NCBI RefSeq assembly: GCF_000429705.1
Contig: NZ_KE386943.1
Coordinates: 124,001 to 188,000 of the forward strand
From: Alteribacter aurantiacus DSM 18675
Lineage (GTDB): Bacteria > Bacillota > Bacilli > Bacillales > Salisediminibacteriaceae
Length of the DNA: 64,000 nt
Direction: 5' to 3'
Position 1 is the first letter of the stretch; every line of letters starts with the position of its first letter. Below are positions 35,979 through 44,081 of this stretch, in pieces. The notes beneath the pieces are model-generated. The model searched no databases, was not told the origin of the DNA, and worked only from the letters and a program-made list of their open reading frames with translations. The position numbers and the translations under genes were made by a program.

Positions 35979-36128
35979 CTGTGTGTGTCCTCCTGTTTGG
36001 TTTTTTGGGGTGCTACTGAAAGGTTGGGTAATTACCTTTTAGTGTCTTGAATGCAATGAGCGTGGCGGTTATCTCTTTGAGCACATAGATAGATGTGTAT
36101 TTATAGCCGTAATGCACATAAACCGCTA

Positions 36129-36233
36129 CTGAAATATACTTCGCTTTCCGCAGGAAGCGGCTGAGCCTCCTCACGCTACGCGCTGCGGGGTCTCACCTTC
36201 GCTTTTCATCCCGCAGGAGTCTACGTATATTTC
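36129..36233. repeat. Interspersed repeat, copy C, between the two capsule operons
   Basis: Same core as copy A (CGCTTTCCGCAGGAAGCGGC, CTGCGGGGTCTCA, CCGCAGGAGTC), flanked by a perfect 10-bp inverted repeat TGAAATATAC / GTATATTTCA that differs from the arms of copy A. It lies in the 960-nt region between the divergent operons; bases 36240-36660 there contain nothing else I can name. Confidence 0.75.
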
Positions 36234-36662
36234 ATCCGCTCCGTCAATAAACACGTACCCGTGCTCGGGTTCGAACAATTGATTGGAATCATCGCACCTC
36301 ATCTAAAGGTACTGTAAATGTACTCTTTCAGTAGTATCAATTTTTCGGGTGGATAACGCCCTTAATTTTAGTATTTGTTATGAATCCATCTACAGTTAAT
36401 CGAAGCAGATGGGGGTTTCTTGAGGGTAAATTAGATGACATTATATTACGATAACTTTTCATTTGAAACAGTTGTTACGTGGTGTTTATGAATTTGTTAT
36501 GTAGATGTAACAGTGTGGAGGTTTTTTCACGGTTAAGGGGTTTCATAGGGAGATTGTGTGAAAGTTTGGGAGAGTGGTGGATTGATAGATTAGGGCTGGT
36601 GGTTGAAAGTTGTGGGTCATATTGGGAGAGGTAGTGGATTGTTGGGAATCACGCATGTTGCC

Positions 36663-36731
36663 GGGCACTGTGTGATAAAGTGAACGTGGGGTCTGGCACT
36701 GTGTGAAGCAGTGAGCGTGGGGTCAGACCCC
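36663..36731. repeat. 31-bp tandem duplication ending in a GGGGTC-A-GACCCC palindrome
   Basis: Two adjacent 31-bp units (36663-36693 and 36694-36724) match at 26 of 31 positions; both contain GGCACTGTGTGA and GCGTGGGGTC or ACGTGGGGTC. The second unit runs into the perfect palindrome at 36719-36731. A related GGTACCTGGTACTATGT string is at 42108. Confidence 0.65.
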
Positions 36732-36784
36732 GCTCATTTTCGACATTGTTACTAGGACTCTTGAAGGGAAATTTGAAAAAACGC

Positions 36785-36809
36785 TTTTAAATGTAACCTT
36801 TTAGGGTAT
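36785..36809 (+). promoter_or_regulatory. Sigma-B-like promoter of the second capsule operon
   Basis: TTTTAA (36785-36790) and GGGTAT (36804-36809) with a 13-nt spacer match the sigma-B consensus GTTTAA-N13-GGGTAT except for one base. It would give a leader of about 120 nt before capB. Confidence 0.5.
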
Positions 36810-36938
36810 GGAGGTTATAGAAGTACAAGATTCGCCCTAGTGATTATGTAACATTTCCAAAATACCTCTTATATTCTCGGTATGCGACGAATTTTGTAAG
36901 TGTCACTTTCTTTACAACACATGAATGGAGGCTTCCGA

Positions 36939-38258
36939 GTGAACGAACTTACGTATTTACTCCTTTTTGCCACTGTCGCACTGTCACTTGGCATCATAGA
37001 ACGGAACAGATTAAGAAAGAACATAAATAAAATACCTACCCGTGTTCTGGTAAACGGGATTCGAGGTAAATCTACGGTTACGAGATTAATCATGGGGATT
37101 ATGAAAGAAAACGGCGATCGAGTTGTAGGTAAAACGACCGGTACGTCCGCTCGTATGTTTTATTGGGATCAAGAGGAAGAGGAACCGATTATCCGCGGTC
37201 TTCAAGGTCCAAATATTAGTGAACAAAAGCATATGGCGCGAAAAGTGGTGAAGCGAAAAGCCGATGCGTTCGTATCTGAGTGTATGGCCGTTAACCCTGA
37301 ATACCAAAAAATCTTTCAAGCCCAGCTCGTTCAAGCGAACATCACCGTCATTACAAACATTATGGAAGACCACTTGGACGTGATGGGACCGACTGTGGAC
37401 GACATTGCTGCCGCTTTTAGCTCTACCATCCCGAAGAACGGCTATGTTGTCATTCCAGAAACAACGTATCAGCGCTACTTTGAACAAATTGCCAAAAAGA
37501 AAAACAGTCAGGTTGTGGTCGCCCGAGAAAGTGACATTGACGAAGAGTACTTAAAGAAGTTTTCGTTTATGATCTTTCCGGAAAACGCAGCACTTGCCCT
37601 TGCTGTATCCGATATTTTAGAAATTGATCGAGACGTGGCCCTAAGAGGGATGCTCACTGCTCCAGTCGATCCAGGTGCCATGAGGGTCCACCGTTTTGGA
37701 AAAGAATTGGCTCCGAAATATTTCTTTAACGGATTTGCGGCGAATGACGCCACTTCTACGTTGAACATTTGGGATCGAGTGAAAGATTTGGATTATCCGA
37801 TGAATCATAAAACGATCATCATGAACTGCCGTGATGACCGAATGGATCGCACGTTGCAATTCGTGGATGACGTTCTTCCCCACTTGGACGCAGACAGTCT
37901 TGTGTTGATCGGTCGCGGGACTAGCCCGATCGTACAAGCCCATAAAGACGGGAAACTTCCATTTGAGAACTTAATCAATTTGGAAAAAAGGTCTGTAGAT
38001 GTGGTTATGGAAGAATTGGAGAAGATTCCAGGTAACTCTGTTATTTACGGAATCGGAAACATTAAAGGTAGCGGTGAAGAACTAGCTGCCGTCATTGAAG
38101 AAAAAGGACTAAAAGAAGTATCGCTGGAAGATTACAGAACAGACGAAGTGACTTTCTTGCCAAACGATAAATTGGCTGAAAGAAGACGTTCTAAACAAAA
38201 GCAACCAGTCTCTTCTAATGATGTAAAAGTAGGAACAGCACAGTTACCATTAAAATAA
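36939..38258 (+). CDS. capB: Poly-gamma-glutamate ligase CapB/PgsB, second copy
   Basis: 439-aa second CapB. The start is set at GTG 36939, preceded by GGAGG, giving a family-like N-terminal helix NELTYLLLFATVALSLGI. P-loop is VNGIRGKSTVTRLIMGIM, followed by TTGTSARMFYWDQEEEEPII, SECMAVNPEYQKIFQAQLV and FFNGFAANDATSTLNIWDRV. A charged C-terminal extension of about 40 residues (ending near SKQKQPVSSNDV) is absent from copy 1. It opens a rightward capBCAD operon divergent from copy 1. The two copies differ throughout, so this is not a recent duplication. Confidence 0.95.
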   Translation: MNELTYLLLFATVALSLGIIERNRLRKNINKIPTRVLVNGIRGKSTVTRLIMGIMKENGDRVVGKTTGTSARMFYWDQEEEEPIIRGLQGPNISEQKHMARKVVKRKADAFVSECMAVNPEYQKIFQAQLVQANITVITNIMEDHLDVMGPTVDDIAAAFSSTIPKNGYVVIPETTYQRYFEQIAKKKNSQVVVARESDIDEEYLKKFSFMIFPENAALALAVSDILEIDRDVALRGMLTAPVDPGAMRVHRFGKELAPKYFFNGFAANDATSTLNIWDRVKDLDYPMNHKTIIMNCRDDRMDRTLQFVDDVLPHLDADSLVLIGRGTSPIVQAHKDGKLPFENLINLEKRSVDVVMEELEKIPGNSVIYGIGNIKGSGEELAAVIEEKGLKEVSLEDYRTDEVTFLPNDKLAERRRSKQKQPVSSNDVKVGTAQLPLK

Positions 38259-38297
38259 ACCAATAATCCAGCAAATGATGAAGGAGTTGTCGCTACC

Positions 38298-38753
38298 GTG
38301 TTCGGTACAGATCTTTATATAGCGATTGTCTTAGGAATTATACTCAGTTTGATTTACGTTGAAAAAACAGGAATTATGCCAGCCGGGCTTATCGTGCCCG
38401 GCTATGTTGCGTTGATTTTTGACCACTTGATGGCTGTTGTTGTCGTCGCTTTACTAAGCTTACTAACGTTCCTGATCGTCACCCAGGTGATCGGACGTAT
38501 TACCGTTATGTATGGGCGGAGAAAGTTCGCTTCAATGCTTGCGGTTGGTATTCTATTAAAAATGAGTTTTGACTTTTTTTATGGAGCCCCCATTGTCCCC
38601 TTTGAAAACTTTGAGCTCAGAGGAATTGGGGTTATAGTGCCCGGGCTGATTGCCAATACCATTCATAAGCAAGGGGTCATACCCACATTCAGCTCAACTC
38701 TCGTTATCTCATTCTTAACTTTTCTTTGCATTACAATCTATCACTTGTTCTAG
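38298..38753 (+). CDS. capC: Poly-gamma-glutamate synthase subunit CapC/PgsC, second copy
   Basis: 151-aa membrane protein with GTG start at 38298 and AAGGAG upstream. Opening MFGTDLYIAIVLGIILSLIY, then TGIMPAGLIVPGYVALIFDH, VTQVIGRITVMYGRRKFASM and LRGIGVIVPGLIANTIHKQG match CapC of copy 1. Four to five membrane spans. Lies 39 nt after capB and 15 nt before capA. Confidence 0.95.
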   Translation: MFGTDLYIAIVLGIILSLIYVEKTGIMPAGLIVPGYVALIFDHLMAVVVVALLSLLTFLIVTQVIGRITVMYGRRKFASMLAVGILLKMSFDFFYGAPIVPFENFELRGIGVIVPGLIANTIHKQGVIPTFSSTLVISFLTFLCITIYHLF

Positions 38754-38768
38754 AGAGGGATCTTGCCT

Positions 38769-40127
38769 ATGAAAACAGATAATATGAAAGACCGCATGAG
38801 GGCATGGACTCAACGGCACGAAAAGAAAGCACTCCCCCACTCTCTGATTGCATTAGCTATTGTTATTCTTATTATTTTCACGGAGCCTTTTTGGGGAAAC
38901 ACACCTGTGCCTGAGAATACTCGCCCGGACAACGTTCAACACCGTATCTCCATGGTCGGTGACATTATGATGGGACGCCACGTTCAAGACGCCGCTGAAC
39001 AGAGCGGCGAAGGTTTTGATCGCGCGTTCCGTTACGTCTCTCCTTATTTTCATGAATCAGACTATGTAACGGGTAACTTGGAAAGCCCGATTATGGCTGA
39101 CGATGAAGAAGAGATTGCTTCCATAATGGAAGACTTTGAATTTGATAAAGAAATCCACCTTTATGCGCCCACAAGTGCAGTGGATGCCCTTGTTAACGCC
39201 GGATTCGACTCTTTGAGCCTGGCAAACAACCATACTATGGACTATAGAGAGCTTTCCTTTGAAGAAACCCTTCGTCACATGAAAGGCAAAGGAATTGAGT
39301 TGGTCGGAATCGGACATCAATTAGGAAGTTCGGATATTCTCGGCACTGATGAAATAGAAGACTATGAAATCGAGAACGGGCAAGAAAATATCAATCAACC
39401 ATCTATGGACGAACTAATTGAAAATGAAGAGCTCGATGCGGCCCGCGTCTCCTATCATGAGCTTGAAGATGGGACAACGATTGGGTTAATCGGAATTACG
39501 GATGTTTTTTATCAACAGTTTGCTGCTGGCCACTCTCCTGGTGTCTTTATTACGTCTAACGTGACAGGAACCGGTCAGGCCGGCTGGGCCCTTCTTGGTA
39601 CCCGACTTATGGAAGCCAGAAACAATGCAGATATTGTGATGGTACACGTACACTGGGGAGAAGAATACCAAGTTGGTTACAACCGCGATCAGCAACGTCT
39701 TGCTCAGTATATGGCCGACAACGGGGCCGATGTTATCATTGGTCACCACTCCCATGCTCTCGAGGAAGTTAGTGTATTGGAAGGTTCCTATCAAATGGAC
39801 GGGAGAACCGTTGAAAGCAATACCCTTGTGATGTACGGGCTCGGTAACTTCGTATTCGACCAAGGATGGTCACGTACGAAAGAGAGTGTGTTGGCACAGC
39901 TGGATATTCTCAACGACGGAAGCTCCGAACTCTCCTTTATTCCTATGAATGTTCTTGATGGATCACCGCGGGAAACACAAGGTTTGTTTAAATCGTACCG
40001 TGACTTCAGGATCTTCCGTACTTTACGAAAAGACCTTGATAAAAACTTGTGGCGTGTAGAAGATGGCCGACTAATTGTAGATTTGGATGCTGCAGGGATC
40101 TTTGAAAGGAATGAGCAAGGCCTATGA
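38769..40127 (+). CDS. capA: Poly-gamma-glutamate synthase subunit CapA/PgsA, second copy
   Basis: 452-aa CapA, about 65 residues longer than copy 1. ATG at 38769 has GAGGG 9 nt upstream; an earlier TTG is too close to it. One N-terminal helix (about residues 26-41) is followed by SMVGDIMMGRHVQDAAEQSG, TGNLESPIMAD, SLSLANNHTMDY, MVHVHWGEEYQ, IIGHHSHALEEV and YGLGNFVFDQGW. The extra length is an acidic insertion around residues 195-225 (TDEIEDYEIENGQENINQ). Its stop overlaps the next start in ATGA. Confidence 0.94.
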   Translation: MKTDNMKDRMRAWTQRHEKKALPHSLIALAIVILIIFTEPFWGNTPVPENTRPDNVQHRISMVGDIMMGRHVQDAAEQSGEGFDRAFRYVSPYFHESDYVTGNLESPIMADDEEEIASIMEDFEFDKEIHLYAPTSAVDALVNAGFDSLSLANNHTMDYRELSFEETLRHMKGKGIELVGIGHQLGSSDILGTDEIEDYEIENGQENINQPSMDELIENEELDAARVSYHELEDGTTIGLIGITDVFYQQFAAGHSPGVFITSNVTGTGQAGWALLGTRLMEARNNADIVMVHVHWGEEYQVGYNRDQQRLAQYMADNGADVIIGHHSHALEEVSVLEGSYQMDGRTVESNTLVMYGLGNFVFDQGWSRTKESVLAQLDILNDGSSELSFIPMNVLDGSPRETQGLFKSYRDFRIFRTLRKDLDKNLWRVEDGRLIVDLDAAGIFERNEQGL

Positions 40128-42040
40128 ATGCGTTAAGAATAACAAACCTATCGGCACTACTTATCTTCGTTGGCCTTATCGCCTGGGAGATCTATTATAT
40201 GGATTCTGTATTGCAACTTTCAGAGCCCTATGAAACAGATAATGAAGAAGACAGCTTGGAAGTGACGCCTGGTGGAGCCTCTAATGGTTCAGATGAGGAC
40301 GGTAATTTAGCCTCACCAGATGAACAGGAAGGTTATGTGTTCGGAGCAAGCTCCGTTCATCCATTGGCAGTGGAAGCTGCCATGGAAGTATTGGAAAATG
40401 ACGGAAACGCAGTAGAAGCTGCCATTGCCATGTCCTTTGTCCTTGGTGTTGTTGAACCCTACGGATCAGGCATTGGAGGCGGCGGAATGATGCTCGTTCA
40501 TGAACCTGGCGAAGGGGCAAGAAGCTTCGATTACCGTGAAGCCGCTCCTGCCAGCGGACAATGGCCCGATGGAGCTGTTGCAGTACCAGGAATGGTTAAA
40601 GGAATGGAAATGCTTTATGAAAACTACGGATCAGGTGCAGAAGGCTTAACGTGGGACCACCTTCTACAGCCTGCCATTGACCATGCTCGAGAAGGTGTGC
40701 TGGTAGACCGCATTTTGAGTGACCGTATCGACAGTGCCTCTCGATATTTAAGTCTTGATCCGGCTGAACGAGAAGCATTTTATCCGGATGGCTTGGCCAT
40801 CGGGCGACATGAATCACTGGTGCAGGAAAATCTAGCACAGACTTTAGAAAAAATTCAATCGGAAATGGCTGCCGGCTTTTATGAAGGTGAAGTGGCACAG
40901 GCTATGATTGATCAGGTTGGGTTCACTGCCGAGGACCTTCAAAGCTATGACGTTTACGAGCATAGTCCGGCAGTTGGAGAATTCAACGGGAAAACCATTT
41001 ACGGTGCTGCGTCTCCTTCTGCAGGTATAACATTAATTCAAATGCTGCAAATGGCGGAGTCACTTGATCTGGAGGAAGCCTTGGCCCAGTCCGGTGAAGA
41101 CGCTCAAGCCTTTGCACAACTTGACTTGCGGGAAAACTTGGAGTCCGACGAAGAGTTGACTCTCGGTCACCTCGTCAACGAACCAGAATGGTTGCCAGTT
41201 TATGTTCATTTAATAAGCGAGATTACAAAAGCCGCATACAGCGACCGACTTGATACGATTGGGGATCCGCAGTTTAACCCTGAAATAGATATGGATCAAT
41301 ACACAGAAAAAGGATATACCGATTCTTTGATTGAGAATATCAACTTCGATCGAATCTCTTACAATGAACAATATGATTCACCTGCATCATTAAAAGATGC
41401 AAGACACACAAGCCACTTTGTGATTGTTGATAAAGATGGGATGATGGTTTCTTCAACCCATTCTCTCGGAGAGTTCTTCGGGTCTGGTCGAAATGTTTCT
41501 GGTATGTTCTTGAATAACCAGCTTCAAAACTTCAGCCCTCGTGAAGATTCGCCTAACAGCTTCTCTCCGGGCAAACGTCCGCGAACGTTCGTGTCACCGA
41601 TTATTGTTGAACACGAAAGTGGAAAAGCTGAGTTAGGTCTTGGTTCTCCTGGAGGAAGACGTATTCCGGCTATGCTATTCCAGACAATGATGCAATACAC
41701 GTATGGTGTGCACACGGAAAGAGATGAACGTCTCACATTACAAGAAGCTATATCACGAAGCCGCTTCTACGCAGAAGATAATATCGTGAATATTGAAAGG
41801 GAACTCCCAGAAGAAATCGAGAACATCTTTATGCAAGATTTCCGCTACAACGTAAGTATACAGACATCTGCCCTCTATTATGGAGGTATTCAAGGCCTTG
41901 GTCTTGAATACGACGATAATGGCAATGTGCAACGCATCTTTGGTGGAGGTGACCCTCGTCGTAACGGAGCATGGCAGCTCGGTACGCACGAAGGTACTCA
42001 AGAAGAACAAAGTGCAGAAGATGATGAAGTGGAAGAATAA
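40124..42040 (+). CDS. capD: Gamma-glutamyltransferase-type capsule transpeptidase, second copy
   Basis: 638-aa Ntn-hydrolase, larger than copy 1. N-terminal anchor ITNLSALLIFVGLIAW, then an acidic linker (residues 30-70), VLGVVEPYGSGIGGGGMML, the predicted self-cleavage threonine in KDARHTSHFVIVDKDG (about residue 430), GLGSPGGRRIPAMLFQTMM and GGGDPRRNGAWQLG. The acidic C-terminal tail (SAEDDEVEE) and linker suggest adaptation to saline or alkaline surroundings. Coupled to capA by a 4-nt overlap. No capE follows; a terminator begins 4 nt past the stop. Confidence 0.92.
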   Translation: MNALRITNLSALLIFVGLIAWEIYYMDSVLQLSEPYETDNEEDSLEVTPGGASNGSDEDGNLASPDEQEGYVFGASSVHPLAVEAAMEVLENDGNAVEAAIAMSFVLGVVEPYGSGIGGGGMMLVHEPGEGARSFDYREAAPASGQWPDGAVAVPGMVKGMEMLYENYGSGAEGLTWDHLLQPAIDHAREGVLVDRILSDRIDSASRYLSLDPAEREAFYPDGLAIGRHESLVQENLAQTLEKIQSEMAAGFYEGEVAQAMIDQVGFTAEDLQSYDVYEHSPAVGEFNGKTIYGAASPSAGITLIQMLQMAESLDLEEALAQSGEDAQAFAQLDLRENLESDEELTLGHLVNEPEWLPVYVHLISEITKAAYSDRLDTIGDPQFNPEIDMDQYTEKGYTDSLIENINFDRISYNEQYDSPASLKDARHTSHFVIVDKDGMMVSSTHSLGEFFGSGRNVSGMFLNNQLQNFSPREDSPNSFSPGKRPRTFVSPIIVEHESGKAELGLGSPGGRRIPAMLFQTMMQYTYGVHTERDERLTLQEAISRSRFYAEDNIVNIERELPEEIENIFMQDFRYNVSIQTSALYYGGIQGLGLEYDDNGNVQRIFGGGDPRRNGAWQLGTHEGTQEEQSAEDDEVEE

Positions 42041-42043
42041 CTG

Positions 42044-42084
42044 AAAAAACCGTCAGATCCTCTCAGAGGGTCTGGCGGTTTTTT
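42044..42084 (+). terminator. Rho-independent terminator of the second capsule operon
   Basis: AAAAAACCGTCAGATCCTCT pairs with the following AGAGGGTCTGGCGGTTTTTT to form a long stem with a minimal loop and a T6 tail. Confidence 0.9.
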
Positions 42085-42129
42085 GCGTTGAGTAGTGTTG
42101 GTGAAGTACGGTACCTGGTACTATGTAAA

Positions 42130-42648
42130 TCATTCAACGTCGTCCCAGGTCCCTCTCTTCCTTCGCTCTGTCAACAACACCCAGAAAAGCACACCGATCG
42201 CGGCTCCAGCCATATCTAGGAGCACATCTTCTACCATCCCCGTTCGATTCGGATGGAAGTAGTGACGGATTTCATCATAGGCCGCGTATAGGGTGGCAAA
42301 ACCAATTGCAAGTACTGCTGATTCCGGCACTTTGTTTGGTAGTACCAACTTTACAACGCGATAGATAAGGATGGCGAGAAGGAAGTATACAAAAACGTGA
42401 GCTCCCTTACGAATGAAGAACTCCACAAACTGCTCGGTTGTTCTCGTTTCGAGACTTACTACACCTGTGCCGTACGTGAAACTCACCCACCCAAATGTGG
42501 ATTCCACCCAGCTCAGGTTAAAAGCAGCGAGAAAAGGAGTTGCTTTTTGCTCTTCATACGACTGGGAAGAGGCATATTGAATGAGTGCGACCCAGCCAAG
42601 TAAGGGCACGATGTGACTGAGTAATGTATTCGTTTCTTTATTGTTCAT
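42130..42648 (-). CDS. VanZ family membrane protein
   Basis: 172-aa protein with four membrane helices and the VanZ-type ending AILIYRVVKLV, AIGFATLYAAYDEIRHYFHP and EDVLLDMAGAAIGVLFW. VanZ-like proteins are linked to low-level teicoplanin resistance and surface sensing, but the function of most is unknown. It converges on the second capsule operon and is not clearly part of any operon. Bases 42649-42882 upstream hold only a GGGAAA-G-TTTCCC palindrome (42746-42758) of unclear meaning. Confidence 0.9.
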   Translation of the reverse strand: MNNKETNTLLSHIVPLLGWVALIQYASSQSYEEQKATPFLAAFNLSWVESTFGWVSFTYGTGVVSLETRTTEQFVEFFIRKGAHVFVYFLLAILIYRVVKLVLPNKVPESAVLAIGFATLYAAYDEIRHYFHPNRTGMVEDVLLDMAGAAIGVLFWVLLTERRKRGTWDDVE

Positions 42649-42882
42649 ATGAGATCACCTGAATCATTTTATTATCGAGTCGTTGTTCATTATACGTTAG
42701 ATTTTTGGTGATTTGGGAAAGCTTGGACAATTTTTGTGTGAATTCGGGAAAGTTTCCCGGGAAATCGAGCAATTGTGCACGTTAATTAAACGTTTATTTA
42801 AGTTGCAAAAGAAAGAGATTGGCGTTCTTTTAGGTCGTTTATTGAGAGGTGTGCGGCGGAGGGGAATGTTCGAGGCCTCAGC

Positions 42883-42940
42883 AGAACCGTCCCCCTTTTG
42901 CCTCTACCACGGGCGGGCAGGAAGCAAAAGAACCGTCCCC
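42883..42940. repeat. Rearranged REP-like element
   Basis: Two AGAACCGTCCCC arms (42885 and 42930 regions) flank TTTTGCCTC and GGCAGGAAGCAAAAG. The arms are in direct rather than inverted orientation, unlike the copies at 4920, 7775 and 8918, so the element looks recombined. It lies just beyond the end of the gas vesicle operon. Confidence 0.6.
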
Positions 42941-42950
42941 ACCTTTCCAC

Positions 42951-42986
42951 AAAAAAAGAAACCAGGGCATTGTTTGCGCTGATTTC
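42951..42986 (-). terminator. Terminator of the gas vesicle operon
   Basis: On the minus strand GAAATCAG pairs with CTGGTTTC (one G-U pair) and is followed by seven T, beginning 6 nt after the last gene of the operon. Confidence 0.75.
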
Positions 42987-42991
42987 TTTCG

Positions 42992-43198
42992 TTATTCTTC
43001 TCTTTTCTGTTTTTCGTTAAGTCGGTTTTCCTTCCCTGGAAGGCCGACTCTGGCACGGAGGGTGTAGTCTGTTTTAAGGGTTGGTCCGGTTTGTTTGTTG
43101 CCGATTCTTTTTTCTTCAGAGCGTCCGACCATGGAATGATCGGACGTTTCCAGGTCTTTTAGGAGTCGCCCAAGGTCTTGAAAGAAGTCTTTCTTCAT
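42992..43198 (-). CDS. Unknown 68-aa protein at the end of the gas vesicle operon
   Basis: Soluble, charged, basic protein starting MKKDFFQDLGRLLKDLETSD and ending NRLNEKQKREE, with a central RIGNKQTGPTLKTDYTLRAR stretch. Good ribosome site (GAGGTG) 12 nt after gvpJ. It occupies the place of gvpT/gvpU in B. megaterium but I see no similarity to GvpU, and no hydrophobic segment. Operon position suggests a role with gas vesicles; a chaperone or regulator cannot be told apart here. Confidence 0.6.
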   Translation of the reverse strand: MKKDFFQDLGRLLKDLETSDHSMVGRSEEKRIGNKQTGPTLKTDYTLRARVGLPGKENRLNEKQKREE

Positions 43199-43209
43199 TT
43201 CGTCACCTC

Positions 43210-43530
43210 TTATTCAGTTTTACTTTCTTCTTTTGAAGAGATTTGCTGTACTTTTTTCTCCAAGTCTTCGAGTTGACCTCTTAGGTACGTATTCTCTTCT
43301 TCCAGCTTTGATGCTTTTGAAGAGTAATGGGGATCGTTTTCCCACCAGTCCATGCCAATTTCTTTTGCTTTATCAACGGAGGCGATGAGCAGGCGGATTT
43401 TAATCGTGAGAAGCTCCACATCTGCCAAATTGATTTTGATGTCTCCGGCGATGACCACGCCTTTATCAAGTACGGTTTCCAGTACGTCTACTAAGCTATT
43501 GGAATTGTTCGGGGTCTTCATCGGTTCCAT
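43210..43530 (-). CDS. gvpJ: Gas vesicle minor protein GvpJ
   Basis: 106-aa GvpA-like protein. The conserved core SLVDVLETVLDKGVVIAGDI (about residues 12-31), then LADVELLTIKIRLLIASVDK, is followed by a C-terminal coiled region KLEEENTYLRGQLEDLEKKV. GvpJ probably nucleates vesicle assembly with GvpF/L. ATG at 43530 follows AGGAG by 9 nt; an upstream GTG is less well placed. Confidence 0.92.
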   Translation of the reverse strand: MEPMKTPNNSNSLVDVLETVLDKGVVIAGDIKINLADVELLTIKIRLLIASVDKAKEIGMDWWENDPHYSSKASKLEEENTYLRGQLEDLEKKVQQISSKEESKTE

Positions 43531-43560
43531 GTTCACTCACTCCTATTTTATGTGCTCGTG

Positions 43561-43863
43561 CTACAGCAGGTTACCAAGTGGGCCCAAGTTGATGTTGAGG
43601 TCTTCATCGTCTAGTCCGAAGATCTCTTTCATTTCTTCCATTTTCTCTTCTAGGTTCATAAGGGCTACACCAAGCTGCTCGATCTGTTCGTCGGTTAAGT
43701 TGCCGCTATCTACACGGCGCATCGCTTGTCTTTCCACCAGTTGCCTAAGTAGTTCGATGACGGTCATTACGAGTTGGGATAATCCTTCTTCCGCTTTTTC
43801 CGGATCAAGGGAAATGCGACCAGTCGGCTTGGAGTCTGATAAGACCATATCGCCTTTATTCAT
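43561..43863 (-). CDS. gvpK: Gas vesicle protein GvpK
   Basis: 100-aa GvpK family protein: RISLDPEKAEEGLSQLVMTV, then ELLRQLVERQAMRRVDSGNL, TDEQIEQLGVALMNLEEKM and an acidic C-terminus. Essential accessory protein in studied systems. Its ATG lies within the end of gvpS (8-nt overlap), indicating coupling. Confidence 0.94.
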   Translation of the reverse strand: MNKGDMVLSDSKPTGRISLDPEKAEEGLSQLVMTVIELLRQLVERQAMRRVDSGNLTDEQIEQLGVALMNLEEKMEEMKEIFGLDDEDLNINLGPLGNLL

Positions 43864-44068
43864 TTACAGTCTCTCCTTCTCGGGGCTTATTTTGGCTTTC
43901 AATTAACGTTTCTACGGACGTGAGCAAGATGCGCAAGTCCAAGTATACCAAGTCTATATCGGCTATCGATATGGTGATATCGCCCCGTAGGACAACCCCT
44001 TTGTCTAGGACCGCATCGAGTATATCGAGTAGCGATACGTCACTTTGCTCAAGACTTTCTCTTCTCAC
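43856..44068 (-). CDS. gvpS: Gas vesicle GvpA-like protein GvpS
   Basis: 70-aa member of the GvpA/J/M fold: SLLDILDAVLDKGVVLRGDI, then IADIDLVYLDLRILLTSVET. By order between gvpL and gvpK it corresponds to GvpS of B. megaterium, a minor shell or nucleation protein. Overlaps gvpK. Confidence 0.9.
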   Translation of the reverse strand: MRRESLEQSDVSLLDILDAVLDKGVVLRGDITISIADIDLVYLDLRILLTSVETLIESQNKPREGETVNE

Positions 44069-44081
44069 CTAATCCACCTCT

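Noticed and set aside
42713..42982. 89-aa gene on the + strand
   Set aside because: No ribosome site; it crosses the REP element and the gas vesicle terminator.
42992..43198. gvpU assignment for the last gas vesicle operon gene
   Set aside because: Position fits, but the sequence has none of the GvpU features I know; left unnamed.
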